From contig CM063510.1 of the NCBI GenBank assembly GCA_032207245.1, forward strand, positions 49,600,595-49,664,594: a stretch of DNA of 64,000 nucleotides, given 5' to 3'. The notes under the pieces are model-generated. The model was not told the origin of the DNA, did no database searches, and was given only the letters and a program-made list of their open reading frames with translations. The first letter of the stretch is position 1. The number at the start of each line of letters is the position of its first letter. This DNA comes from Pardosa pseudoannulata. Its lineage: Eukaryota > Arthropoda > Arachnida > Araneae > Lycosidae. Position numbers and translations under genes: made by a program. This document shows positions 51,264-62,765 of this stretch, in pieces.

Positions 51264-51670
51264 GTCTAGAGCAGTGTTTCATAAATTAGGGTACACATAC
51301 TACTTGGAAACGGTGAAACGATGGTGCATATAATTTGCTTGGCAGTGCTTGGAGCAAACAGCTATAAAGTTTTGAATACAAACATTAATAATAAAAATCT
51401 GAGTTTAAAATGCCTATTAAGATATATGTCTTTTTATTTCTATAATTTTGTATGAGTCTAGATCATTTGCAAATTACCTTCAAGATTCTTAGTAAGTTTC
51501 ATTTCTTTGAGTAACCATGTTACCTAAAGACAGATCAAATTCTTCCATTTGGCGGAATGAGCCGGAGTTAATATTTGGTATACTGAGAGAGACTAAAAAC
51601 ACTATCGTCCTAAATGCATAGTATCTACAATTTTGAAACTAATTGTTTTCTAGTCACTTCCTACAGTGTT

Positions 51671-52113
<443 letters not shown>

Positions 52114-52141
52114 CACACACACACACACATATATATATGTG

Positions 52142-52189
<48 letters not shown>

Positions 52190-52256
52190 TATATACATAT
52201 ATACACACACATATATATATAAATATATATATATATACATACATTTATACATATAC

Positions 52257-52307
<51 letters not shown>

Positions 52308-52313
52308 CATATA

Positions 52314-52387
<74 letters not shown>

Positions 52388-52390
52388 GTG

Positions 52391-52432
<42 letters not shown>
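52114..52432. repeat. (CA)n/(TA)n compound microsatellite
   Basis: Begins with (CA)8-9, then about 300 bp of TA with CA and TG interruptions. Six overlapping ORFs of 80-110 codons in this tract are repeat translations, not genes. Confidence 0.95.
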
Positions 52433-52434
<2 letters not shown>

Positions 52435-54149
52435 ATACATAGTTTAATTTATTTTAATGTATAATGAATTAATTTAATTTTTTCGTTTTATTAAAATACA
52501 TCTTAGTATTTCCAACTACAAGTGAATTTGTAGATATTACGATGAAAATAAAGAACATACTTTTAATGTGAAACCGCCTCTTGAATTAAACTTAACAACC
52601 AGTGAACTAACTTGTGATGATCTGTCATCTCAACATCGATAATTTTATTTCTATAATTGATTATAATTAGTTGTGCATAAGAAATTAATATTAATTTTAT
52701 ATTTTGTAATAAATGACCTACTTTTTGCCAATTTAATTTGAATTAGCTTTCTAGCATTTATAGATATGAAGGGGACAACAAAGAGAAAGATCTTGCTCAA
52801 AACCATGAAATCCCATTTTGTTAAAAAAAAAGTCCAGTTTGGTATACGTTTCCTCCCCAAAAGACACTTTTTGATTAACAGTATTATTTTACTGAACTGA
52901 AATCCATTTTTTTGTCATACACCCTTCTTTTAAACTTTAAAAAAATAATATTTCCATTTTGGCTTTGTTTTGAAATATTGAATTTGAAATATTCCAGGTG
53001 TTTTACTTTTATGTATTTTTAGAGATTCTCTGTTAATGTGTTTGTCATTAAACTTGGCATGCTTTTGAAAACCATGAAATTCCATTATATCAAAAAATGT
53101 TCTTAATTAAAGAAGATTTTAATACCGTTAAATGAGAGAAACTGTTGCTAAAAAAAGGTATAAATTTAAATAATTGTCTTATATAACTAACATCTTACTT
53201 AAGTAAAAATCGATACCCCGTTTTGTTTTTATATCAATTTAAAAATTAAAAGTTCAAAGCAATTGTATAGTATGTTGTGATCTAAGAACATTTTTAAAGA
53301 ATATTATTGGTCTACTCAGTTTCAATCAAAATTTTTCTAGTAGAATTTTCTGCATTATGTTTCCTGAAACAATATTATATATCAACATTATAAAAATATC
53401 GAAAAAAATTGAAAACTGTCTTTGTCCTTAAATTCGAATATAAGGAACATGTTTTTCATGCAGAAAGAATCTTAGACTAAGGGGCAGTGGAAGTTAAATT
53501 GAGTTTCTGAAAATTATTAAAATTTACTTATATATTTTATGTATATATAAAAAATAACTATATAGTTAAAAAATTATAAATTAAATTGTGCAATCATAAT
53601 AAAATACCTATAATTAAAAAGATATAAAAAACCAGATTAAGATATTTTAAATTTCACTACTTTTTCGAAAATTCTAATTTTTCAAAGTATTTCTTGATTT
53701 TTAAATTGTTTCTTGCTAGCTAATTTTCAATATTTTTTTACAGTTTTTGCATTAATATTACTTCAAAATTATGTTCAAATATATAAAACTATTGTTTTCC
53801 ATATAAATTAAACAGTTAATTCATATAAAATATTTTTATGTCTGTGCGTCAAATTTTTATGAAGAATTTGGGTTTTTGGAACTTAACTTGAGTTATAATA
53901 ATTTAAATAAAATAGAAGATGAAAAAAGATATTTAGATTTATTTCAATATAGATTATTAATTTAATTTAATATATAGAGATTAATAATTAGTTTACAACA
54001 TTGTAAAAACAATGTTACCTTGGCCTAGTGTCTATGAAAGAAGAAATTAATATTCATTAATAAACACACGGACAAATATGTCTTGATTTAATGATTTTAT
54101 ACAAATAAATAAATGCCTAAGGAATAAAACTGTAATCCACTTATCATTT

Positions 54150-54480
54150 GTAGATATCCAAGACTGCTCTCGAGTCGGCGCCTCCCCTAAAAAATATGGC
54201 GATGATTTTTTTCAAAAGGTGTATCCCGCAAGCCGCGGATACCAGCAGCATTCACCTTCTACTCTCCTCTGGTCACAGTCTTGTCCTCTAAACAAATCAG
54301 ACTGCCTCACGGAGAAAAATACAGGGGTCCACTCCAGAACCACGAGAGGTCAAAATTCCCCAAACCAACGAACCCTTGTATTGGTCGGAAGAAGTCTGAT
54401 TTTTTTTTTTCTAGTTCAAACCGGTCCTGTTCTGGTATGTCTTTGACGATGAATCACGGGAAGAGGTAGAAAAAGCTGAA
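54150..54480. other. GC-richer pocket near the right end of the hAT-like element
   Basis: Composition rises to near 50 percent G+C over about 300 bp (CTCGAGTCGGCGCCTCCCC, then a run of short ORFs of 62 and 75 codons in two frames). No protein motif recognised. It could be a remnant of the element's coding part or a separate insertion. Identity unknown. Confidence 0.4.
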
Positions 54481-54848
54481 CAGAATGTAACTTATAAAAA
54501 TAACTTTACAATCACCATAACCTAAAAATTATCAAAGAACAAACACAATTTTGATAACCTGCCATTTCAACATAGATAATTCTATCCTTCTTTAATGAAT
54601 CTATTCTCTAATAAATATTATTTATATATTTTTTTAAATCTATTTATATATTTTATTGTGATTATTTTTAAGTTTTTTCTTTTCCGTGTATTACTGTTTT
54701 TTATTTACTGAAAGCGAAAATAATAAATAAGGTTTAATTTTCAATAAAGTATTTAAACATAAGATTTTTTTATGAAGAGCGGTCAATATATTGAAATTTC
54801 TAGAAGAGATACACAAATACCGAAAGTTTGAGAAACACTGTTCTAGAT

Positions 54849-55788
54849 AAATACTGTTCTAGATTACAAGCATATTTCTTGAGCACACGAAAAAGATAAC
54901 GCTGTGATTAAAAATGTCAAAAATTTTGCAACTTCCCGTGTTTTCCTCGAATTTAGCTCTAAGCTTCTCGAAATGAGCCTTTTTCATTTTATCGGCAATA
55001 ATATTTCAACAACTTCGCTGACATACCAGAAGTTTACTTTCACAAAATCAACTAGGTTGATAACAATGATAATTTATTACGAAAGTTTTCCTTCTGTTGT
55101 TATCTGAGTATATATGTTTCGTTTAGTGGGCGTGTTAAATTCATGGACCATTTTGAAATATTGCCCATCTATGCCCTATGAGTTCAATATTCATTTTTCT
55201 ACATAAACACGATGGGAAATACATTTGAATAAAGTCAGTTTCATTTAGTTCAATATAAATCTTAGGATAACACTATTTATTTGTTTGTGAGAAGATAATA
55301 AATTTAATATGTTAAGTATTTTGCTCATAGTATTCTATTACGGAATCATTTGATAATTATATAATGTGCACATACAAGTACATAAATACTTATATATACG
55401 CACACATGGATTTACATTCGTTATTGATAATATAAGAAATTAGGAATTTACTATTACAGTATACAGTATCTTTACTTCAGTCTATTTGACTCGTGATATT
55501 GTATTTTGTGCATCTTGCAGAGTTATTTTTTAGTAATGTGGGTAAATGTCTTTCCATATGATCTCTTCGTTTGTATAAATTTAACGACTAGTTAAGAATA
55601 AATAAAAATGAGATTTAAATATTTATACATTTTATAAAAAATTAATTAGGACTAGAATCAATGATTTCGAAAATATCGTAAACATTTTCACTGATTTTAA
55701 TATTACCGAACATCCTGAAATAATAATGTCTTACTAAGCAATCGTTTGGGAGCTATTTATATATAACCAGAGAAAATCTTTCTCAGCC
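54849..55788. other. AT-rich DNA, no gene seen
   Basis: No element or coding region supported. The ORF at 54904-55107 (67 codons) is unrecognised. Confidence 0.5.
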
Positions 55789-55984
55789 TGACACGGGTTT
55801 TGTTTTGTTTTGTTTTGTTTGGAGTGCTATGGCCTACTTTTTGCAACACAAGGGCTAATGAGACCGGGACCTACTGATGAAAGCTGATTCACGACTACGA
55901 ACATCCATGCCGTAATGGGATTCGAACCTTCAAACTCCGGTACGGAAGTCCAGCTCTCTAACCATTTGGCCAGAGTGACACGGG
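55789..55984 (-). mobile_element. SINE, family A, intact ends with 9-bp target duplication
   Basis: On the minus strand, an A box lies in TGGCCAAATGGTTAGAGAGC (55953-55972) and a B box in AAGGTTCGAATCCC (55917-55930). The body follows (GGATGTTCGTAGTCG, AGCTTTCATCAGTAGGTCCC, TCTCATTAGCCCTTGTGTTG) and a tail of (AAAAC) repeats ends at 55798. The 9-bp TGACACGGG stands on both sides (55789-55797 and 55976-55984), which fixes the limits of the insertion as 55798-55975. The head is close to tRNA-Ser/Leu. This is the reference copy for the family in the window. Confidence 0.9.
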
Positions 55985-56291
55985 AGATTAGACTCTATTA
56001 TTCAGTTTTCCCAGAATTGCTGGGAGAAAAAGACTCCAATTTGCAGTCATGACGTCATCAGAAACACAAATTGAGGAACTTTATATGGAGGGACTTATAT
56101 GGAGGATACAAAAACATCGGACGAAGAGACCATCTGTAAAGGGAGACAGCTGTGCATAGAATGGTCTAGAATATACACGTTTCATCAATGTAGGACCACA
56201 GATCTAGTGAGTCACGTGGTTTTCTTCCATGAGGCTAAAGGTTGTTCAGCAATTTATGGGAGGCAAGAATGATCCTTGATAATTTAAGTTA
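55985..56291. other. Unassigned, moderately GC-rich DNA
   Basis: Contains a small hairpin TTTTCCCAG...CTGGGAGAAAA at about 56007-56026 and a short local duplication (TTATATGGAGG repeated near 56081-56105). No family recognised. It may belong to the same element as the dimer that follows. Confidence 0.4.
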
Positions 56292-56693
56292 GCTCAAAAC
56301 TACACACTCAGACCTTTACGTAGAAGCTATACCATTGTCCTGGGACAGTTGTAAAATACAGCAACGCGACAGAAAATGAGTATTTATTACATCGTTAGTT
56401 TTGATAGACGGGTAAACCATTTTAAGTCGGATAGCACTCCTCTACTATAAATGAGATGGGAAATAGGAGAATTTTATATATCTATTTCAGGGGCTCAAAA
56501 CTACCACTCAGTTCTTTATGTAGAAGCGATACCATTGTCCTGGGACAGCTGTAAAATACAGCAACGAGACAGAAAATGAGTATTTAATTCATCGTTAATT
56601 TTGATAGACGGGTAAAACCAATTTAAGTCAGATAGCACTCCTCTATTATAAATGAGACGAGAAATAGGAAAATTTTATATACTTATTTTAGGT
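56292..56693 (+). repeat. Tandem dimer, unit 201 bp
   Basis: Units start at 56292 and 56493 with GCTCAAAACTAC. Nearly all blocks are shared, such as ATACCATTGTCCTGGGACAG, TGTAAAATACAGCAACG.GA, CAGAAAATGAGTATTTA, TTTTGATAGACGGGTAAA and ATAGCACTCCTCTA.TATAAA. Identity is over 90 percent by eye, so it is a recent duplication. No ORF crosses it and no terminal signature is seen. Confidence 0.9.
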
Positions 56694-58382
56694 GTAATAA
56701 TTTGTATATATATATACATATATATGTTTCTGTGTGTGAGCAAGTATTAGCAAATCCCGGTAAACTAACATTACTATACTAGAGATCTGCATCACTGAGG
56801 TGTGTTCTTTAAATAAACTAAAAAAATTACAATCTAGTTACTTAAAGAAATCTGAAACATTAAACTACTAAAGCAACTAACATACGGAGAGTTCATTTCC
56901 AATCTCCCCCTCCTTGTATTCTCTTTATCTCTTTTCTCGAATCCATCTGAACGATTCCGTTAATGAAGTTTTAAAATGAAAAATAAATCACATGTTGATG
57001 AAACTCTAGAAAGCTATTAAGTTTCCCGATGATGGGAATAAGGTATGAGTCAGTGCCGGATTGCAGAGTCTAGATAATTATTGATGAAGAATCCCAGTGA
57101 AAATAATTTCAATCAAAACAGCTATTGTAGTTTAAATGATTAATAGTTGGAGTTCATAGATAATGTTTTATAATATTCATAAACTTTTATAATATTCCTG
57201 AAATCTTTCTACATGATTCACACTGTAACGAAAACAAACGAGTATATATGTGTAATGGTATGTGTACGAGTGTGTGTAATGGTATTTTTAACCTAAAAAA
57301 CTAACCAACATAATTATAACTGTAACTTAAAATAATTTTTGAGCAATTCTATTCTTTTATGGCAGAACTTGGACAGCATTTTATTGTTCTTTCTTTAGCG
57401 TTGGAGAGTTCAAATATACCTAAATTGATTCCTCCTTCCATCAACCCATATTATATAGCACTTTATATAATTAGTTTTTTTCCTTCAAGTCACCCAGTGT
57501 TAACCATGTGACTAAATATTAACAGTACTGATTGGCGGGCTGACTCCCCTATAAATTGTCATCTAAAGGTTTTTCAACACCGAAGCCTTCGAGGAAGGAT
57601 GCTAGAATACCCTCTATTTGTCTTTTACAAAATTCTTTTCTTTTTTTCTTTTACAAAATGCTATTCTTTCTTTTTTTCTTGACCACCTTACTTACTATTC
57701 CACACAGTTCTACTGTGGATTTTCTTAACTTTGTGATAGGTTAAACTGTTCATAGATAGATAAATACATTACAATATTCATATTTATGCAATGTAAATTT
57801 ATGCTTATACACAAAAATGTGTGTGTAATACACCTCTATTTGAACTTCATTTTTATAGACACCGTGCTATATATATGTAATCCAAGAATTATACAACTGC
57901 TAGACACAATTGAAATTATAGCCCCTATTATTTTTAATTGTCCGGTTTGCTGGAGAAGGAGAAGCCTAATCAGCTAGCAGTAATAAAGTAAGATGCAGTC
58001 GGGCCACATTGAAGAGAACGGCACACAAGTCCAAGTCGAATTGAAATTTTATTTAAAAGCTGGTAGAAAAGGGCATCTTCACTAGTCAGCGGCAGACACG
58101 AGAAAGACACAATCACTTTGCTCAAACAGAGGTGTACCCAAGAGCGAAGACAGATAGAATTTTCCCAAGGGACAAGAAACTTAGTCAACGAATTTAACTG
58201 CTAAGATCAGGAGAAAAGCCATTTGCCGACGACAGCTGGAAAACGTGTTGAATGGACAGAAAATTTACATCTATTGGACAAAAAGTTTTGGAAAATGTAT
58301 TGGACCGTTTTGTTGGGAAAGTAAGGAAAAAAATATATTAAAAACACTTGACGCTACCACGCCTACAGTCATCACAAACGTA
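56694..58382. other. Mixed intergenic DNA, no gene seen
   Basis: Small TA/TATG run at 56698-56730. The part 57930-58320 is less AT-rich and has a 72-codon minus ORF (57970-58188) with no known motif. It could be an old element. Confidence 0.5.
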
Positions 58383-58700
58383 ATTAGATTTAATTAAAAT
58401 TCCCTCATAACCTGCATGGGGATTCGATCCTGGAACTTCTCTTAATGAAGCTCGTTGAACTGCCCTCTACACCACATATATGTTGGTAGTTAAGTGTTTT
58501 AAGCGGCATTATAACAATCTCAATAAAAGTGCAATTCTGTATTTTTAATAAAAAAAACATTTTCCATCGGATAAAATTGTGAATTTAAACATTCTTGAAT
58601 CAATTTAATTACATACACAAAATTTCATCAAAATCTGCCCAGCCGTTTAGGAGGGGTTTTATTACAAACACACGGACAGAAGAATTTTATATATAAAGAT
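58383..58700. mobile_element. tRNA-like head (minus) and RTE-like LINE/SINE tail (plus)
   Basis: On the minus strand at about 58411-58485 there is a tRNA-like piece: TGGTGTAGAGGGCAG resembles an A box and CAGGATCGAATCCC (58418-58431) a B box. On the plus strand, 58615-58700 reads AATTTCATCAAAATCTGCCC, AGCCGTTTAGGAGGGG, ACAAACACACGGACAGA and a TATATATAAAGAT end. This wording is typical of the 3' ends of RTE-type LINEs and of the SINEs that use them. The two parts point in opposite directions, so two overlapping insertions are more likely than one. Family assignment is from memory. Confidence 0.45.
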
Positions 58701-60140
58701 TTAGACAGAGAGAGACACACAAATAGTCAAAAATATTAATTTTACTTGCGCAATTACTACTTCAGAATAAAATTTGAACATATCTGGGCAGTATATTCTG
58801 ATTGATTATAGAGTTAAAATGTGTTAAGTGCTTTTATATAATTAATTTCACAAAAAAAGTGTGATATTCAGGTGCATCGGATATTCTGCATTAAAGTTGT
58901 TTCTCCTTTTTCAATGTAAATTTTATTTCAGTTAAATCAGGAGCTCCAAACGCTTTTAAATGTTTTATTTCAAATTTACTTCTAGTAAAAAAATATGGCA
59001 ATTTAATGTACGGCAGGAACAAATTCAAGAAAATTAACCAGAGGAAGCTCGAAAGTGAGAATATTGCTTTGATAACGTGTACACGATGTCGTTTGATTCG
59101 AACATGAATAAATGTTGAGTAAGACTCGACATAGGAACATCTGAGATAAAAACTGAGATCGAGACACACTCGATATAATAGTGCAACGAAATAAATATTT
59201 CTCTGTTGTTGGTACTTTATGCTAAGAACGATTCCTCACTTACAAATATTGTTCTAAAGAGTGTCAAATTAGTAGTAAGTCATGAACCAAATATTGGAGA
59301 GAAAAACCGGTATAGAATCTTAGTTGCCGATATATAAGCTGTTTCAAAGATGATGAGATATTTGCTTATAGAGTATGCATTCCATATATTTATACAGTCT
59401 ATATTTTATTTGTTTGCATGTCTTTAAAACCATGAAACCCTATATGAAGACCATGTAATTCAATTAAACAATATTCAAGTAGGCTTCTAAGAGTTTTGAA
59501 AGACTGGGTGAGCGGAAAACTAATCAAAATATAAAGTGAAGCCTTTTAGAATTACATTTTACATAGTTTACTATTAAAGACACATAGAGAAAGGTGAATA
59601 TGAAAAATTATCTTCCTTTTTTATATTTACGTGAGCATAGTGAAAGCAGACTTAAATACGATTCTGAATGTCTATAAGCATCTATGACAGCATATTTTAA
59701 GATAGCACTTGAAGTGAGAGAAAATACTTCATGGAAAGTTTCTCTCTACGCTCCTTTCTTGTTATATGTGACATTTCAATATATAATAAGTAGTAAAAGA
59801 ACAAATAAAATCACATAATATATTTTGTTTCTGTATTCACGCATTCAAAAAATGCCTGATGTTTTAATCTTGTGATACGAACTGTGTTCTGGCAAATTAA
59901 TTCAAATTTAAAGTCTTAGAAGCCCAGAGGTGTCCCTGAAGATAAAACTTTAAGAATGAAACTGAAGATTAAACTGCTGAAAAATTTATTTAAACTATCT
60001 TATATTAAATTAGCGAGACACCTGTTATCTTAACGTTAAACTACATATTAAACACACGAAGACAACGCACTAGGATGAACTCTTTTCTAAAATAGAAACT
60101 AAATACAGGAGAAATAATTGTTTTTTGACCTGACAAACAT
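58701..60140. other. AT-rich DNA, no gene seen
   Basis: A 92-codon minus ORF (58891-59169) has no recognisable domain. No element ends found before the LINE fragment. Confidence 0.5.
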
Positions 60141-60320
60141 AGACGAGCAGCAGTGGTTGATTTTCGTCTATTGATCGAGCGTGATTGCCTATCTACCATC
60201 TATATCGACTTGGCTTTTCCCCTGAGGTTACCTGCCCCCTGTGTGATAATAAAAACGAACCAATGAACAAATAACACCTTCTTACATGCGAAGCTCCCCA
60301 TGGAAAAACAATCATTAAGG
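60141..60320 (+). pseudogene. Non-LTR retrotransposon C-terminal fragment
   Basis: Translation from 60141 gives RRAAVVDFRLLIERDCL, resembling the AV.FRL.TGHDCL motif that precedes the C-terminal zinc-binding end of many arthropod LINE ORF2 proteins. A one-base frame change at about 60192 is needed. The next frame then gives YHLYRLGFSPEVTCPLCDNK, an in-frame stop after EPMNK, and HLLTCEAPHGK. The C-x2-C and H-x4-C spacing of that domain is kept. Frameshift plus stop and the absence of the reverse transcriptase domain upstream show a dead, 5'-truncated or decayed piece. Clade (CR1/Jockey-like) is a guess. Confidence 0.65.
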
Positions 60321-61442
60321 TATTTGGAAGTTAGATGTCATATAAGGCGAAAGATTCGGTACTTTGAACTGTTTTTGGACTACTTTTTATCTGCTTTACG
60401 ATGTCTTTAAAGTTTAAGAATATATTTTTTTATTTTTTTATATTCTTGTTTCTCCAGTTATTAAAAAAAATATTAAATTAGAAATATAATATGAGGTTCA
60501 GGTGAGCGTAGTATGTTTAATGAAAAATTCATCCTCGTGTATACAAAAAGCGTTAATATAATGCAGAGTTAAAATCTGGTCACGTATCTTCTCAGTTAAA
60601 CATAATTCCTGGAATTTTTTGAAACATCTAATTCTAGTAGCATAATAAGATGAATTTCAATAGATATACATATTCTAAAAAGAATAGCATACTGAATCTA
60701 TGAAAATGTTACAACTTTTTATCTGTTTACCAATTTACGGAATTACTGTATACTTGTTTAAAATTTCAACGTAATAAGTCCAAACGAGCTGTCCGACTAC
60801 AGTTAATTTAACTACTTTACTATCTGGAACAAACAAGTTCGTTATCATAATGGAGATCATCTCAGACAACCAGTGACGCTTCATTCTTAATTCATAAGAC
60901 TCGCCTGAAAAATTACATGTTTCTCTACAACAAAGCTCAGTAATTAGAACAAAGCAACTTGAGGGACTTTATATTCAAAACAAGAGTTTTAAGCATATAG
61001 AGTGCCCCGAGGAATTTTATTTTAGTCTCTAATATAATATTTATAGCATGTGTCATAAAGATGATTGCGTACTGTTATTCCTTTCACATGTAAACATGTT
61101 CCAGGGAGATTTGTTTTTAATGATGTTTTAATAATTGGATAAATATATCAATAGTTGTTTCAGTACATGGTTAATGTTTTTTATTTCGAATTCCGGGTGT
61201 TTGTTTAAGTAAGTAAATAAATAGCTGAGTATCAGGTAGCACTTGAATTTGTTTATATAAATCTGAAAATACTTAACTGCTTCCCTCACAAATTTTTTTG
61301 AAAAAAATGGCAAAAAAGCATCACATTTTTTATTTTATTATTAAATACAAGTGAATGACACAAAAGAAAATATGTAGGTTTTAAGTTAATTTTTTAATTT
61401 TATTCAAGTGTAAAAGCATTTAGATTTAATATTAGTTTTATT
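60321..61442. other. AT-rich DNA, no gene seen
   Basis: No coding region supported between the LINE fragment and the piggyBac remnant. Confidence 0.5.
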
Positions 61443-61970
61443 CAGAGTTATCTCGGGCAAATAGAAAAAGTTAAATATTAGTCTTTGTATGACAGTTTTT
61501 GAAACAAAGTACAACACAAAGTGATATCCCACATTCTGTACTCTGATATCTGGTCTCTTTTCTTACTGGATTACCTCTGCGATATGTTTTACGGGAGCAC
61601 AAAGTACACTGTCTCGTTGGATTTGATTTTTTTTTTCATTATTAGGAATAACATCTGGAAAATGCCTTGAGGTTAACCTGAGTGGTAAAGGACTAATGCT
61701 GGGTGTTCCTGGTGTGTCAGAAAACTCTTCACTGTGATTTTCTGAAATCTGTTTTTCAATCAGGGGAAAACACGGGACCAGTCCCGCAAAAGAACCTCGA
61801 AACCAACAAAACTTTTTGCAAACTGCCAATCAGAGCTGAATATTGCCTGTAATTTCCCCCAAGCCGAGTAAAACTGTGATAAAAGAAATCGTACTGACAA
61901 ATTTTGCTTCGCCCGAATTTTCTCGGGATACTAATTAACTGCAACATATACGAACCCCAGATAACTTGGG
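61443..61970 (-). mobile_element. piggyBac-like transposon remnant
   Basis: Holds the tail of a piggyBac transposase (separate entry) between related quasi-palindromic motifs: CAGAGTTATCTCGGG (61443-61457), CCCGAATTTTCTCGGG (61912-61927) and CCCCAGATAACTTGGG (61955-61970). The outer two are inverted copies extending to CCCSAGATAACT..G.ATAA. They may be terminal or subterminal binding repeats of the element. Only about 530 bp separates them, against more than 2 kb for a full element, so most of the transposase is deleted. I could not identify TTAA target copies with certainty (TTAA occurs at 61470-61473 within the stop codon region and near 61935). Confidence 0.5.
61471..61829 (-). pseudogene. 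piggyBac transposase C-terminal remnant, frameshifted
   Basis: piggyBac transposases end in a cysteine-rich zinc-binding domain that recognises the element ends. The minus-strand frame from 61829 reads SPLPLRLTSRHFPDVIPNNE and KKNQIQRDSVLC (about 61690-61600), matching the RLTGRHF..IP...KK...R.C.VC lead-in. A frame change at about 61599 then gives CSRKTYRRGNPVRKETRYQ and ECGISLCVVLCFKNCHT, the typical R(K/R)ETRYQC..C...LC..PCF..YHT pattern, with a stop at 61471-61473. Some cysteines are replaced. The catalytic DDBD region upstream is missing. The upstream 50 residues of the ORF are not recognisable. A dead fragment. Confidence 0.75.
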
Positions 61971-62580
61971 ATAATCAGGCAAGCGGTAAATATTTTAAGT
62001 CTTTTTTTTTCATCTACTAGAGTGATAGATATGACATCATTACTTTATAACTAGCAGAATCAGAAGATTGAATCTATTCCTAAAATATGATGATCTCATA
62101 ATTGAGTTATGGTAGATCCCCGTCAGTATCCGTTAATTAAAGAGGGTTCTTTTACTGTCGGTTATGTAAAGCCGTGGCTCACAAACTTGGAGTTGAAGTA
62201 CTTTAGGGGGGGGGCGAGGCAAAAATCAAGGTCAAGGAATAAGAGGATAACTAACCTTCCAATAAGTAAAAATGAAATGATAAAATCTGTATACAAAAAA
62301 ATTGGTTCAAGATTAATGAGCATTAAATTTGCAAATTTTCGTTTTTCTTTCGTATTAACACTGCTTCTAGTGTACATATGTTGTATTTTTTTAATCCGAC
62401 AACTGTATTACAACTAAAAAAGCTTTAGAACACCTAATGTAATTTATATATTTTACTTGGTATATCGAAAGGTAAGTTATTTTATATTTTATTGTGCTTA
62501 ACAGTAGTTGTTGTTTGTTATATACAAACCTGTTATATTTGAATGAAATTATTCTAAGACTTGTATCCAGTCTGTGCGAC
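61971..62580. other. Unassigned DNA, possible hAT-like end
   Basis: At about 62173 CCGTGGCTCACAAACTTGGA, followed by a G-run, resembles the start of a hAT element (CAGTGG.TC.CAAACTT). No matching right end was found. The 102- and 71-codon ORFs on opposite strands (62109-62417) have no known motif. Confidence 0.35.
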
Positions 62581-62584
62581 TGAA

Positions 62585-62765
62585 AGATGGTCTAACTGGT
62601 AGAGCTCTTCTTTTCTGTATCTGTATTCATGGGTTCGAGTCCCCCTGTTGCCATTGATGTTTTTAGCCGTCTGCAATCGACTTAAAGTTAGTAGACACTG
62701 ATATCATTAGCCCTTATGGTGTGAAAACGTAGACTGTAGCGCTGTAAACCAAAACGGTCTGTGCT
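62585..62765 (+). mobile_element. SINE, family A, copy near the right end
   Basis: A-box-like GATGGTCTAACTGGTAGAGC (62587-62606), B box GGGTTCGAGTCCC (62631-62643), then the family body: TTGATGTTTTTAGCCG, TGCAATCGACTTAAAG, CATTAGCCCTTATGG and ACGTAGACTGTAGCGCTG. A short ACCAAAACGG remnant follows. Not a tRNA gene, because the acceptor arms do not pair and the body matches other SINE copies. Confidence 0.75.

Noticed and set aside
62173..62225. hAT-type left end
   Set aside because: The opening is similar to hAT ends, but no matching right end or 8-bp duplication could be found.
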